From positions 1-64,000 of the forward strand of contig JBDTEO010000011.1 in the NCBI GenBank assembly GCA_039922495.1: a stretch of 64,000 nucleotides of DNA, read 5' to 3'. This DNA is from JALYYC01 sp039922495. GTDB taxonomy: Bacteria; Chloroflexota; Dormibacteria; CF-121. Numbering within the stretch: position 1 is the first letter of the stretch; every line of letters starts with the position of its first letter. This document shows, in pieces, positions 15,231 through 23,939 of this stretch. The translations under genes were made by a program, and so were the position numbers. The notes beneath the pieces are model-generated. The model was given only the letters and a program-made list of their open reading frames with translations, was not told the origin of the DNA and did no database searches.

Positions 15231-16424
15231 ATGGGTAAGCCCAGATTTGTGATTTTCGCCGCGCTCGCCAGCCTTGGACTGGCGGCATGTGGCGGGGGCA
15301 CCAGTGGTGGCGGGGGAACGCAGAACGCGCCGACGAAGGTCCAGATCGCGGCGGAGGGACCGTTCACCGGCGACCAGGCGTCGATCGGCGCGGGCGCGCT
15401 CAACGCCATCAAGCTGGCCGTTAAGGACTTCAACAACGCCGGGGGTGTCAACGGCACCAAGGTCGACCTGCTCACCTGGGACGATCAGCACAGCGCCGCG
15501 GTCGCCCAGACCTTGCAGGCGCAGGGCATCGCGGATCCGACCGTGCTCGGCATCGTCGGTCCGATGAACTCGGGCGTCGTGCTCGGCTCGGTGCAGGGTC
15601 TTCAGGCGGCAAGCCCGCCCCTGCCATTCGTCAGCGAATCGGCGTCCAACGTCAAGGTGACCGACTCCGGCAACAGTGTCGCGCACCGGGTCAACGCCCG
15701 TGACGACGCCCAGGGCCCGGCAGACGGCAAGTTCCTGATCGACCAGGGTGCCAAGAAGGTCGAGGTCATGGATGCGAAGTCGGACTATTCGACCGCGCTC
15801 GCTGACCAGACGGAAAAATACCTGAAAGATCACAACGTCCCGACCCAGCGCGATGCCGCCAAGGCCGGCCAGACCGACTTCAGCACCATCATCCAGAAGA
15901 TCAAGTCGTTCGGCGCCGACTGGGTCTACTTCGCCGATGAGGGACCCGACACGGCCCCCTTCGTCACCCAGCTCAAGCAACAGGGGTTGACGATCGGGCA
16001 GAACATCCAGTTCCTCGGGACCGATGGCGAAGAGGATCCCTCGATCATCGCCAAGTCACAGGGCGCCTACGACGGCGCTTACGCGACCAACATCACCGCC
16101 GATCCAGCGGGCGTCGCCTCGGCGGCCAGCTACGTGACGAAGTACAAGGCTGAGTACGGGGCGGATTCCATCAGCAAGGCAGGACCGTTCTACGGCTCGG
16201 CGTACGAGGCGGCCCAGGCCCTGCTCCAGGCGATCAAGAACTCGCCGGTCAAGAACGGCAAGATTTCCAGGAACGACGTCATCAGCCACCTGGCCAGCGA
16301 TACCTTCAGCACGATCTTTGGATCGGTGAAGTTCAATGCCAAGGGCGACGTCCAGGGAGGCGGCATCTTCGTCTACCAGGCGAAGGGTGCCGACATGGTG
16401 GTCATCAAGCAAGTCTCCGGCTAA
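15231..16424 (+). CDS. livK: Branched-chain-type ABC transporter substrate-binding lipoprotein
   Basis: A 397-aa extracytoplasmic solute-binding protein. The N-terminus is a lipoprotein signal: a basic start, a hydrophobic core and the lipobox LAAC with Cys near residue 20, followed by a Gly/Ser-rich linker. The mature protein has the type I periplasmic-binding Leu/Ile/Val fold (IAAEGPFTGDQASIGAGALN, VTWDD-like LLTWDDQ, GPMNSGV, DAKSDYSTALADQ). Such proteins bind branched-chain amino acids, but relatives take aromatic acids, amides or urea. It is the first gene of a five-gene Liv operon, with a strong promoter and a purine-rich leader. Confidence 0.92.
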   Translation: MGKPRFVIFAALASLGLAACGGGTSGGGGTQNAPTKVQIAAEGPFTGDQASIGAGALNAIKLAVKDFNNAGGVNGTKVDLLTWDDQHSAAVAQTLQAQGIADPTVLGIVGPMNSGVVLGSVQGLQAASPPLPFVSESASNVKVTDSGNSVAHRVNARDDAQGPADGKFLIDQGAKKVEVMDAKSDYSTALADQTEKYLKDHNVPTQRDAAKAGQTDFSTIIQKIKSFGADWVYFADEGPDTAPFVTQLKQQGLTIGQNIQFLGTDGEEDPSIIAKSQGAYDGAYATNITADPAGVASAASYVTKYKAEYGADSISKAGPFYGSAYEAAQALLQAIKNSPVKNGKISRNDVISHLASDTFSTIFGSVKFNAKGDVQGGGIFVYQAKGADMVVIKQVSG

Positions 16425-16437
16425 GGAGTAAAAGAGC

Positions 16438-16464
16438 AAGGGGGACGGGTCATCCGTCCCCCTT
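16438..16464 (+). promoter_or_regulatory. Intercistronic hairpin between livK and livH
   Basis: Arms AAGGGGGACGG (16438-16448) and CCGTCCCCCTT (16454-16464) pair perfectly over 11 bp around a 5-nt loop. No T run follows, so it is more likely an attenuating or mRNA-protecting hairpin that keeps the binding-protein message more abundant than the permease message. Confidence 0.65.
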
Positions 16465-16473
16465 GACCGACCA

Positions 16474-17400
16474 GTGGAGTACTTCCTCCAGAACTTTCCC
16501 CAGCAGCTCGTCAACGGGCTGGAGACCGGGAGCCTGTACGCCCTGATCGCGCTCGGCTACACGCTGATCTACGGCATCCTGGAGATGCTCAACTTCGCCC
16601 ACGGCGATGTTTTCATGGTGGGCGGCTTTCTGGCGGCGGGCGTGACCGCGGTGCTGGTGCACGGCGGGGTCGCCGTCATTCCCGGGGTCCTCATGGTGTT
16701 GGTGATGATGGCATTCGCCATGGGGGGAACCGGCCTGCTCGGGGTGGGCATCGAGCGGGTGGCGTACCGGCCGCTGCGCAACGCGAACCGGCTGGCGCCG
16801 CTGATCACGGCGATCGGCGTCTCCCTCCTCCTGGAAAGCGTCGTCCAGGTCGTCATCAGTCCCGCCCCCGTGTTGGTGCCGACCAACGCCTTCGTCCCGC
16901 AGACGGTCCTGCGGCTGGGAAGTGTGGAGACGCCGTTGACCGGCGTGTTGCTCTTTGTCGTCTCGATCGGCCTCATGGTTGGCCTGGATCTCTTTGTGTT
17001 CCGGACCCGATTCGGGAGTGCGATGCGCGCCACCGCCCAGGATCGGGAGGCGGCCGGCTTCATGGGCATCGACGTCGACCGCGTCATCATGGTGACCTTC
17101 TTCATTGCCTCCGCGCTGGCGGGCATGGGCGGGCTGCTCTTTGGCTTGCGGTATGCGACCGTCAACTTTTTCATGGGCTACCTGCTTGGCATCAAGGCCT
17201 TCACCGCGGCGGTGATCGGCGGTATCGGCAATCTCCGTGGCGCCATGCTGGGCGGGCTGTTGCTCGGCGTCTTCGAAAGCCTGGCGGGCGGCTTCATCAG
17301 CACCGAGTTCCAGGACGCGTTCGCGTTCCTCGCCCTGATCATCGTGCTCATCATCCGGCCGCAGGGACTCTTCGGCCAGCCGATTGGCGACCGCGCATGA
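16474..17400 (+). CDS. livH: Branched-chain-type ABC transporter permease
   Basis: A 308-aa integral membrane protein of the LivH family. The early LVNGLETGSLYALIALGYTL then IYGILEMLNFAHGDVFMVGG is the family signature, and the GIDVDRVIMVTFFIASALAG segment with the following GG loop is the ABC-contact (EAA-like) region. It forms a heterodimeric channel with LivM, powered by LivG/LivF. GTG start 9 nt after the intercistronic hairpin; its stop overlaps livM by 4 nt. Confidence 0.92.
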   Translation: MEYFLQNFPQQLVNGLETGSLYALIALGYTLIYGILEMLNFAHGDVFMVGGFLAAGVTAVLVHGGVAVIPGVLMVLVMMAFAMGGTGLLGVGIERVAYRPLRNANRLAPLITAIGVSLLLESVVQVVISPAPVLVPTNAFVPQTVLRLGSVETPLTGVLLFVVSIGLMVGLDLFVFRTRFGSAMRATAQDREAAGFMGIDVDRVIMVTFFIASALAGMGGLLFGLRYATVNFFMGYLLGIKAFTAAVIGGIGNLRGAMLGGLLLGVFESLAGGFISTEFQDAFAFLALIIVLIIRPQGLFGQPIGDRA

Positions 17401-18641
17401 GCGTCCAGCCGGAGGTGATCGAGGAGGCGCCGACCCGCGGGCAGCGGCTCTGGCAGTCGGGACCGGCCGCCTGGAACGAGGCGCTGACGCGCCCGGTGGT
17501 GCTGATCCCGTTCTTTCTGCTGGCGGCGGCCATGCCGCTGCTCTTGCAATATCTCGAGGACAACTCGAGCTGGATCGGAGCGCAATTCTGGACCACGATC
17601 CTCGCCAACTGCGCCATGTACGCCTGCCTGGCGATCAGCCTCAACCTGGTGGTCGGCTATGCCGGCTTGCTCAACCTGGGCTTCATCGCCTTCTTCGGGA
17701 TCGGCTCCTACACCTACGCGCTGGTTGCCAGCGATCAGCTGCACCAGCACTATCCCTTCTGGGCGGCATTGCTCGTGGTGGTGCTGGTGACCGTCGCGTT
17801 TGCCCTGCTGGTCGGCCTACCGGCGCTCCGACTGCGCGGCGACTACCTCGCCATCGTCACCCTCGGGTTCGGGTTGATCATGCGCGACCTGATCCTCGAC
17901 CTCGACCGACCGCCGACGCTGGCCGGCCATCAGTTCGGTCCGAATGACCTGAACTTGACTGGCGGTACCAACGGCATCCACCAGGTCGATCCCTTCAAGC
18001 TGCCCGCGAGCCTTCCCCTGCTCGGCAGCGTGCCCCATTTCCTGATGTACTACTGGATCTTTCTCGGGTTCCTCGCACTCTCCCTGTTTTGCATGCTGCG
18101 CTGGCGGAAGACGCGAACCGGCCGGGCCTGGGTGGCGATCCGCGAGGATGAGCTCGCCGCCCGGGCGATGGGGGTGAATACCTTCAAGTACCGGCTGCTC
18201 GCGTTCACGGTCAGCGCGGCCATGGCCGGGATCGTCGGCATGATCGACGCGGCCTTCATTTTCAACGCCTTTCCCGGCAATTTCGATGTCCAGCAGACGG
18301 TGACGGTCTTCATCATGGTCATCCTGGGCGGCCTGGGCAGCCTTCCTGGCGCGATCCTGGGCGCGGTGGCGTTCACGGTGCCGCCATTCCTCCTGCAGCA
18401 GTTCGTCTTCGTCAAGTACCTGATCATCAGCGTCGTCCTGATTGCCGTCATGGTGTTCCGCCCGGAGGGACTGCTGGGCACCGTCTCGATCCGGCCCCGG
18501 CGGACCATGGGCGGGACGGTGGAGCTCTTCGCGGAGGATGCGGCTGAGGCAGCCGCGCCGAGTGTCGATGGCAAGGTGGCCGACCTCGAAGCCGCCGCGG
18601 GCGCCATCGTTCCAACCGCGGACCCGCCGCCGACCACGTGA
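17397..18641 (+). CDS. livM: Branched-chain-type ABC transporter permease
   Basis: A 414-aa LivM-type permease, longer than LivH by an N-terminal cytoplasmic segment (about 40 residues) and a polar C-terminal tail of about 45 residues rich in Ala and Glu. Signature segments are SLNLVVGYAGLLNLGFIAFF, the YLAIVTLGFGLIMRDL motif, and the cytoplasmic-loop sequence AIREDELAARAMGVNTFKYR that contacts the ATPases. It pairs with LivH. Start overlaps livH by 4 nt; stop overlaps livG by 4 nt. Confidence 0.92.
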   Translation: MSVQPEVIEEAPTRGQRLWQSGPAAWNEALTRPVVLIPFFLLAAAMPLLLQYLEDNSSWIGAQFWTTILANCAMYACLAISLNLVVGYAGLLNLGFIAFFGIGSYTYALVASDQLHQHYPFWAALLVVVLVTVAFALLVGLPALRLRGDYLAIVTLGFGLIMRDLILDLDRPPTLAGHQFGPNDLNLTGGTNGIHQVDPFKLPASLPLLGSVPHFLMYYWIFLGFLALSLFCMLRWRKTRTGRAWVAIREDELAARAMGVNTFKYRLLAFTVSAAMAGIVGMIDAAFIFNAFPGNFDVQQTVTVFIMVILGGLGSLPGAILGAVAFTVPPFLLQQFVFVKYLIISVVLIAVMVFRPEGLLGTVSIRPRRTMGGTVELFAEDAAEAAAPSVDGKVADLEAAAGAIVPTADPPPTT

Positions 18642-19429
18642 GCGAGCCGATCCCCATCCTGCGCATCGATCGGTTGAGCCGCCGGTTCGGCGGCCTCGCC
18701 GCCGTCGACGATTTCAGCCTCGAGATTCGCGCCGGAGAGATCGTCAGCCTCGTCGGGCCGAATGGCGCCGGCAAGACGACGGTCTTCAACCTGGTGTCCG
18801 GCATCCTCAAGCCGAGCGCCGGCTCGATCCGGTTGCTTGGCCGAGAACTGGTCGGGCTGGCCGCGCATCGCATTACGCGCTTCGGCGTCGCGCGGACGTT
18901 CCAGAATATCCGGGTCTTTCCACAGCTGACCGTCCGGGAGAACATCATGCTCGGCACCCACCACTGGACCAGAAGCGGGATGTTGGGATCCGTCACCTTC
19001 TGGCCGCCCGCCCAGCGGGCCGAGCGCGAGGCTCACGCCGAGGTCGACAAGGCGATCGCACTCTTTCGCGAGCGGCTCGAGCCTCGGCTGGACGATCCCG
19101 CGTTCAGCCTGTCGTACGCCAATCGGCGCCGGACCGAGATGGCCCGGGCGCTCGCGGCGCGCCCCAAGCTTCTGCTCCTCGATGAGCCCGCCGCCGGGAT
19201 GAACCCCTACGAGCGGGTGGAGATTGCCCGGTTGATCCGGTCGATGCGCGACCAGGGGCTCACGATCTTCCTGATCGAGCATCACATGCCCCTGGTGATG
19301 GAGATTTCCGACCGCGTCGTGGTGATGGATCACGGCGTCAAGATCGCTGAAGGGCTGCCAAAGGAGGTGCACGCCAATCCCCGAGTCATCGAGGCCTACC
19401 TTGGACGGCGAGCCGCGACCGCCGGATAA
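18638..19429 (+). CDS. livG: Branched-chain-type ABC transporter ATP-binding protein
   Basis: A 263-aa ABC ATPase of the LivG group. Walker A is GPNGAGKT, the family-typical RTFQNIRVFPQLTVRENIML follows, and Walker B is LLLLDEPAAGMNP with the H-loop in LIEHHM. The signature motif reads LSYANRRRTEMARAL, close to the LivG form LSYGQQRR, with Asn replacing the usual Gly-Gln. GTG start in a 4-nt overlap with livM; the stop overlaps livF by 29 nt. Confidence 0.92.
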   Translation: MSEPIPILRIDRLSRRFGGLAAVDDFSLEIRAGEIVSLVGPNGAGKTTVFNLVSGILKPSAGSIRLLGRELVGLAAHRITRFGVARTFQNIRVFPQLTVRENIMLGTHHWTRSGMLGSVTFWPPAQRAEREAHAEVDKAIALFRERLEPRLDDPAFSLSYANRRRTEMARALAARPKLLLLDEPAAGMNPYERVEIARLIRSMRDQGLTIFLIEHHMPLVMEISDRVVVMDHGVKIAEGLPKEVHANPRVIEAYLGRRAATAG

Positions 19430-20159
19430 TCGTCCCGTCGCCGGCAAGGAGATCGTCCTACGGCTCGAGGATGTGGAAGTGCGCTACGGACCGATCCCCG
19501 CGCTTCGCGGCGTAACCATGGAGATCCGGCGCGGGGAGATCGTCTGCCTGCTCGGCGGCAACGCCTCCGGCAAGTCGACCACCATGAAGGCGGTCATCGG
19601 GTCGGTCCGCCCCACGCGCGGGCGGATTCTTTACGAAGGCCTCGACATCACGTCCTGGAACACGTCGCGGCGGGTCGGGCACGGGATCGCGATCGTGCCC
19701 GAGGCGCGCCGCATCTTCCCGCGTCTGACCGTGATGGAGAACCTCTTGATGGGCGCCTTCACCCGCAGCGACCGCAACGAGATCGATGCCGACCTGGACC
19801 GGGTGCTCGAGATGTTCCCGCGGCTTGGAGAGCGGCGGAGCCAGCGCGGCGGCACCATGTCCGGAGGCGAGCAGCAGATGCTGGCCATGGGCCGGGCGCT
19901 GATGTCGCGACCGCGATTTCTCTGCATGGATGAGCCGTCGATGGGCCTGGCCCCGGTCCTCGTCGAGCAGCAGTTCGAGACCATTCAGCGCCTCAACGCC
20001 ACGGGCATCACGGTCTTCCTGGTCGAGCAGAATGCGACCATGGCGCTCGCGATCGCGGACCGGGGCTACGTCCTCCAGAGCGGCCGCGTCGTGCTGGAGG
20101 ACACGGCGGCGCGGCTGCTGGAGAACCCGCAGATGCAGCGGGCCTACCTCGGGATGTAG
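19401..20159 (+). CDS. livF: Branched-chain-type ABC transporter ATP-binding protein
   Basis: A 252-aa ABC ATPase of the LivF group: Walker A GGNASGKST (Asn-Ala in place of the usual Gly-Ala), the LivF-typical GIAIVPEARRIFPRLTVMEN, signature MSGGEQQMLAMGRALM, Walker B FLCMDEPSMGLAP and H-loop FLVEQN. It forms the ATPase pair with LivG. The TTG at 19401, inside livG, is the only plausible start before the first conserved strand (VLRLEDVEVRYG); no in-frame ATG is available. Last gene of the operon. Confidence 0.9.
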   Translation: MDGEPRPPDNRPVAGKEIVLRLEDVEVRYGPIPALRGVTMEIRRGEIVCLLGGNASGKSTTMKAVIGSVRPTRGRILYEGLDITSWNTSRRVGHGIAIVPEARRIFPRLTVMENLLMGAFTRSDRNEIDADLDRVLEMFPRLGERRSQRGGTMSGGEQQMLAMGRALMSRPRFLCMDEPSMGLAPVLVEQQFETIQRLNATGITVFLVEQNATMALAIADRGYVLQSGRVVLEDTAARLLENPQMQRAYLGM

Positions 20160-20172
20160 GGAGGGCCCTCGC

Positions 20173-20961
20173 TCAGGTCGATGGCGTTGGAAGCTTGGCT
20201 TGCGGCGATCCGGCCGGGGAGAAGGCGCCCAGGACTTTCATATTCGCCTCGCCGGTGTTCTCAAGGGTGTGGCGGACGCCGATCGGAAAGAACACGACGG
20301 AGCCTTGACGGAGCTCGCCGGCCGGCTCCTCACCGATCCAGAGACGCCCATGGCCCTCCAGGATGTAGACGGCCTCCTCGTGTGGGTGTGCATGGAGGGG
20401 CGCGCGACCGGTCGGAATGATGCCGGTGAACTGCGTCATCGTGCGGCAGCCTACCTCCGGGCTGGCCAGCACACGAAAGCTTCGCTCCCCCATCAACGTG
20501 GGGGTCACCCGCTGCTCGTCCATCATCATCGGCCTGACCGTGCGCTCGTCGATGCCGGACCCGCGCAGGGCGCCCGCCAGGTCGAGCCGCGGCATCGCGG
20601 GTCGAATGGCCGCCACCTCGATTGGCGGCGCCATGGCTCCCATGAGCACGAGGGTATCGCTACCGGGGTTTTCATAGGTGTGCTCGGCGCCGGCGGGAAT
20701 GAAGACCGCCATCCCGGGGTTGACCGGATGCGTCGCCGCCTCGACGCTGATGGTGCCCGAGCCCGACAGCACGTAGACCGCTTCCTCGGTTCCATCGTGG
20801 GCATGGCTGGCGGCACCACCAGGATCGATCACCAGCCGGTACGACATCACGTGCTGCGCGCCCAGGCCTGGATCAACGAGCCACTGGATCACGCCGCCGG
20901 GCACGCGCCTGCCGGTGATGTCCGACTGCTGCCTGAGTCGAGCGTGTGGCGGAGCTGACAT
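20173..20961 (-). CDS. Double-cupin (bicupin) protein
   Basis: A 262-aa protein with two cupin domains. The first has HAHDGTEEAVYVLSGSG (HxHx4E, then the second-motif His in GAEHTYEN); the second has HAHPHEEAVYILEGHG and GVRHTLEN. Each therefore keeps a full metal site of three His and one Glu. Related bicupins include (S)-ureidoglycine aminohydrolase, oxalate decarboxylase and gentisate dioxygenase; the substrate is undefined here. Start set at MSAPPHARLRQ. It is divergent from, and by position perhaps associated with, the catabolic operon that begins at 21014. Confidence 0.8.
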   Translation of the reverse strand: MSAPPHARLRQQSDITGRRVPGGVIQWLVDPGLGAQHVMSYRLVIDPGGAASHAHDGTEEAVYVLSGSGTISVEAATHPVNPGMAVFIPAGAEHTYENPGSDTLVLMGAMAPPIEVAAIRPAMPRLDLAGALRGSGIDERTVRPMMMDEQRVTPTLMGERSFRVLASPEVGCRTMTQFTGIIPTGRAPLHAHPHEEAVYILEGHGRLWIGEEPAGELRQGSVVFFPIGVRHTLENTGEANMKVLGAFSPAGSPQAKLPTPST

Positions 20962-21013
20962 CGGTGTGCAGCCGATGATAGCAACGGAAGCCTTAGCATC
21001 TGCGGAGAAGAGG

Positions 21014-21994
21014 ATGGAGTACCGGCTGTACGGCAGGACCGGCATGCGGGTTTCGGTGCTGGGGCTGGGCTGCGGGGGCTTTGGTGGCGTCGGGTCGGCC
21101 CCGGAACTGTTCGGGAGGGGCGAGGACAAGGACATGGCCTTTGCCTTGATGGACCATGCCCTCGAGGTCGGGATCAACTACTTCGACACCGCGGATAGCT
21201 ACGGCGGTGGCGTCTCGGAGACGATCATCGGCGCCTGGCTAAAAGAACGAAAAGTCCGCGACCAGATCGTCCTGTCGACCAAGGTCTTCTACGCCATCGC
21301 GGAGGGGCCCAACGATCGAAGCCTGTCGCGGTCGCACATCGTGCAGGCAATCGATGGAAGCCTCCGGCGACTGCAGACCGACCACGTCGATCTGTACGTG
21401 ACCATGGAGCCGGATACCAATACGCCGCTGGAAGAAAGCCTGCAGACGATGAATGAGTTGATGCAGGCCGGCAAGATCCGGCACATTGGCGCCAGTAACA
21501 TCACCGCGCCTCAACTTCGGGACGCCCTGGCCGTGAGCGACCGGCTGCGCGTGCACCGCTATCAGTCCGTGCAGAACGGCTACAACCTGCTCGAGCGAGA
21601 GCTGGAGGCTGCGATCGCGCCGCTGGCGGTCAAGGAGCGACTGGCGATCACGCCGTTCAGTCCGACGGCCGGCGGCCTGCTAACTGGCAAATACCGCTAC
21701 GGCGAGCCACCCCCGCCAGGATCACGCGTCGACCTTCGACCACAGCCGTACCAGCCGCTCATGAGCCAGGAGACGTTCAAGCGGATTGACGCCCTGCGGG
21801 CGGTCGCCAACGAACGCGGGGTTGACATGGCTGCGCTGGCGCTGGCCTGGGTGCTCAGCCACCCCGCGGTCACCTCCGCCCTGATCGGCCCACGCACGGT
21901 CGAACAATTCCGCCCGTGGGTGGAGGCGGTCGATATCCATCTCGGCGGCGACGAGCGCGACGCTCTCGTCCGCCGCATGGAGGCGGCTGCCTGA
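21014..21994 (+). CDS. Aldo/keto reductase with substituted catalytic His
   Basis: A 326-aa AKR-fold protein starting MEYRLYGRTGMRVSVLGLGC. The tetrad Asp and Tyr are present in NYFDTADSYGGG and the Lys in LSTKVF. The usual catalytic His of the DLYxxHxxD motif is replaced by Met (DLYVTMEPDTNTPLEES). The NADPH-binding tail (TSALIGPRTVEQF) is intact. Loss of this His lowers carbonyl-reductase activity in known AKRs and is compatible with other redox chemistry. First gene of a tight operon; its stop overlaps the next start by 1 nt. A TAGCAT box at 20994-20999 and a GGAG motif precede it. Confidence 0.85.
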   Translation: MEYRLYGRTGMRVSVLGLGCGGFGGVGSAPELFGRGEDKDMAFALMDHALEVGINYFDTADSYGGGVSETIIGAWLKERKVRDQIVLSTKVFYAIAEGPNDRSLSRSHIVQAIDGSLRRLQTDHVDLYVTMEPDTNTPLEESLQTMNELMQAGKIRHIGASNITAPQLRDALAVSDRLRVHRYQSVQNGYNLLERELEAAIAPLAVKERLAITPFSPTAGGLLTGKYRYGEPPPPGSRVDLRPQPYQPLMSQETFKRIDALRAVANERGVDMAALALAWVLSHPAVTSALIGPRTVEQFRPWVEAVDIHLGGDERDALVRRMEAAA

Positions 21995-22989
21995 TGGACG
22001 TCCTGGTGCTTTCCGCTGCCGACGTTGCCCGGTTATTGCCGATGCGCGAATGCATCCAGGTGATGCGTGAGGCGCTGGCGACCCTGGCTCACGGGAAGGC
22101 GCTGGTCCCGCTCCGGATGGTGATGCGGATGCCCGATGCCAGTGGCTTCCTCGGGTTGATGCCCGGGTACATCGGGCCCGACGGCGGCCACGATAGCGCG
22201 CTCGGCATGAAGGCCGTTTCGGTGTTTCCCGGGAACGCCCGGCGCGGCATCGACACCCACCAGGGCGCGGTGCTGCTTTTCGAAGCGGATACCGGTCGGC
22301 TGGCAGCGCTGATGGACGGCGCGACGATCACCGCGATCCGCACGGCGGCGGTCTCGGGCGTCGCGACCGATCTGCTCGCCCGTCAGGATGCCGCCGAGTT
22401 GGCCATCCTCGGCGCCGGCGCCCAGGCGCGGACGCACCTGGAGGCGATCGCGGCGGTGCGCTCACTCCGTCACGTACGGGTCTGGAGCCGCGACGCCTCC
22501 CACGCCCGGCGGATGGTGGAGGAGACGGCCGGGAAGCACCACGCGACGATTACGGTGGCGGCTGACGCGGAGGACGCCGTGCGCGCAGCCGATATCGTGG
22601 TGACCGTGACCGCAAGTCCGGCACCGGTGCTGGCGCGTCCCTGGTTGACGGACGGCGTGCATATCAATGCGGTCGGCTCGTCGATCCCGACCGCCCGTGA
22701 GATCGATACTGCGACGATGGCCGCGGCGCGGCTGTTCGTCGACCGGCGGGAGTCTGCCCTCAACGAGGCTGGCGACGTCCTGATCCCGATGCGGGAAGGC
22801 GCCTTTACCGCCGACCATATCCAGGCGGAGCTTGGCGAGGTGCTCATCGGAAAGCACCCCGGTCGCGGCTCCGCCACGGAGATCACGCTGTTCAAGTCCC
22901 TGGGGATCGCCGTCGAAGATGTCGCCGCCGCCGCCTACGTCGCCCGACGGGCGAATGATACGCAGACCGGCCAGACGGTCACGATGTGA
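21994..22989 (+). CDS. Ornithine cyclodeaminase / mu-crystallin family protein
   Basis: A 331-aa Rossmann-fold NAD(P)-binding protein. Family features are VLSAADVARLLPMRECIQVM at the start, the KAVSVFPGNARRG substrate segment, TAAVSGVATDLLARQD and the dinucleotide motif ILGAGAQARTHLEA, then INAVGSSIPTAREID. Relatives include ornithine cyclodeaminase, alanine dehydrogenase and mu-crystallin (ketimine reductase), which reduces cyclic imines. The catabolic setting next to deaminating enzymes favours imine or amino-acid chemistry. Overlaps the threonine-dehydratase-like gene by 4 nt. Confidence 0.87.
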   Translation: MDVLVLSAADVARLLPMRECIQVMREALATLAHGKALVPLRMVMRMPDASGFLGLMPGYIGPDGGHDSALGMKAVSVFPGNARRGIDTHQGAVLLFEADTGRLAALMDGATITAIRTAAVSGVATDLLARQDAAELAILGAGAQARTHLEAIAAVRSLRHVRVWSRDASHARRMVEETAGKHHATITVAADAEDAVRAADIVVTVTASPAPVLARPWLTDGVHINAVGSSIPTAREIDTATMAAARLFVDRRESALNEAGDVLIPMREGAFTADHIQAELGEVLIGKHPGRGSATEITLFKSLGIAVEDVAAAAYVARRANDTQTGQTVTM

Positions 22990-23939
22990 AGGCCACCGGA
23001 CTCGATCTCGAGGCGATCCGCCGCGCCAGGCCGGTCGTGGCACAGGCCGCCATCCGCACGCCGCTGGTGCGGCTCAACGTCTGGGAGGGACCGGCGGAGA
23101 TCTACCTCAAGCTGGAAAATCTGCAGCCGATCGGTTCCTTCAAGATTCGCGGCGCCGCCAACGCCATGAGCTCGATGTCGCCGGCGGAGCTCCACAAAGG
23201 CGTGCTGGTTGCCAGTGCCGGCAACATGGCGCAGGGGGCCGCCTGGAACGCGCGCCGCCTCGGCATCCCCTGCACGGTGATCGCCCCCGACTACGCCCCG
23301 GAGACCAAGATCCGCGCCATCGAGCGGCTCGGTGGCCGGGTCATCAAGGTGCCATTCGACCGATGGTGGCAGACGTTCACGGACCGGAGCTTCCCGGGGA
23401 TTGACGCGGCCTTTATTCACTCGTTTGATGATGAGCGCGTGATGGCCGGCAATGGCACCATCGGCCTCGAGCTCGTCGAGGACCTGCCCGATGTCGACAC
23501 GGTCCTGATTCCGTGGGGCGGGGGCGGGCTGGCCGGTGGAATTGCCACTGCCGTGCGCGCCCTCAAACCCAGGGTGCGGATTTATGCCGTCGAGACGGAC
23601 ACCGGAGCACCGCTTGCCGCATCCCTGAAGGCGGGCGCCGTCCAAACAGTTGACTATCAGCCGTCCCTCGTGGACGGCATCGGCAGCAAAACGGTCTTCC
23701 CGGACATGCTGGTGATGGCGCAGGAGTTGCTCGATGGCTCGCTCACCGCCAGCCTCGATCAGGTTGTGGCGGCGCTACGCCTGATGGCCGAGCGCAATCG
23801 TGTCGTGGCCGAGGGCGCCGGTGCGGTCGCCCTGGCGGTTGCCCTCTCGGGAAAGGCGGGCACCGGGCGAATCGTATGCATCGTTTCTGGCGGCAACATC
23901 GACCTGGCCAAGCTGGCTGGGATCCTCGGCGGGCATTGA
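22986..23939 (+). CDS. Threonine/serine dehydratase-like PLP enzyme
   Basis: A 317-aa fold-type II PLP protein. The Schiff-base Lys is in PIGSFKIRGAANAM, PLP contacts in ASAGNMAQGAAW, and the phosphate-binding loop reads PWGGGGLAGGIA; a late VCIVSGGNIDLAKL closes the fold. It lacks the C-terminal ACT regulatory domain of biosynthetic IlvA, so it is a catabolic-type threonine ammonia-lyase or serine racemase/hydroxy-amino-acid dehydratase. GTG start in a 4-nt overlap with the previous gene; overlaps the SDR start by 1 nt. Confidence 0.88.
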   Translation: MKATGLDLEAIRRARPVVAQAAIRTPLVRLNVWEGPAEIYLKLENLQPIGSFKIRGAANAMSSMSPAELHKGVLVASAGNMAQGAAWNARRLGIPCTVIAPDYAPETKIRAIERLGGRVIKVPFDRWWQTFTDRSFPGIDAAFIHSFDDERVMAGNGTIGLELVEDLPDVDTVLIPWGGGGLAGGIATAVRALKPRVRIYAVETDTGAPLAASLKAGAVQTVDYQPSLVDGIGSKTVFPDMLVMAQELLDGSLTASLDQVVAALRLMAERNRVVAEGAGAVALAVALSGKAGTGRIVCIVSGGNIDLAKLAGILGGH

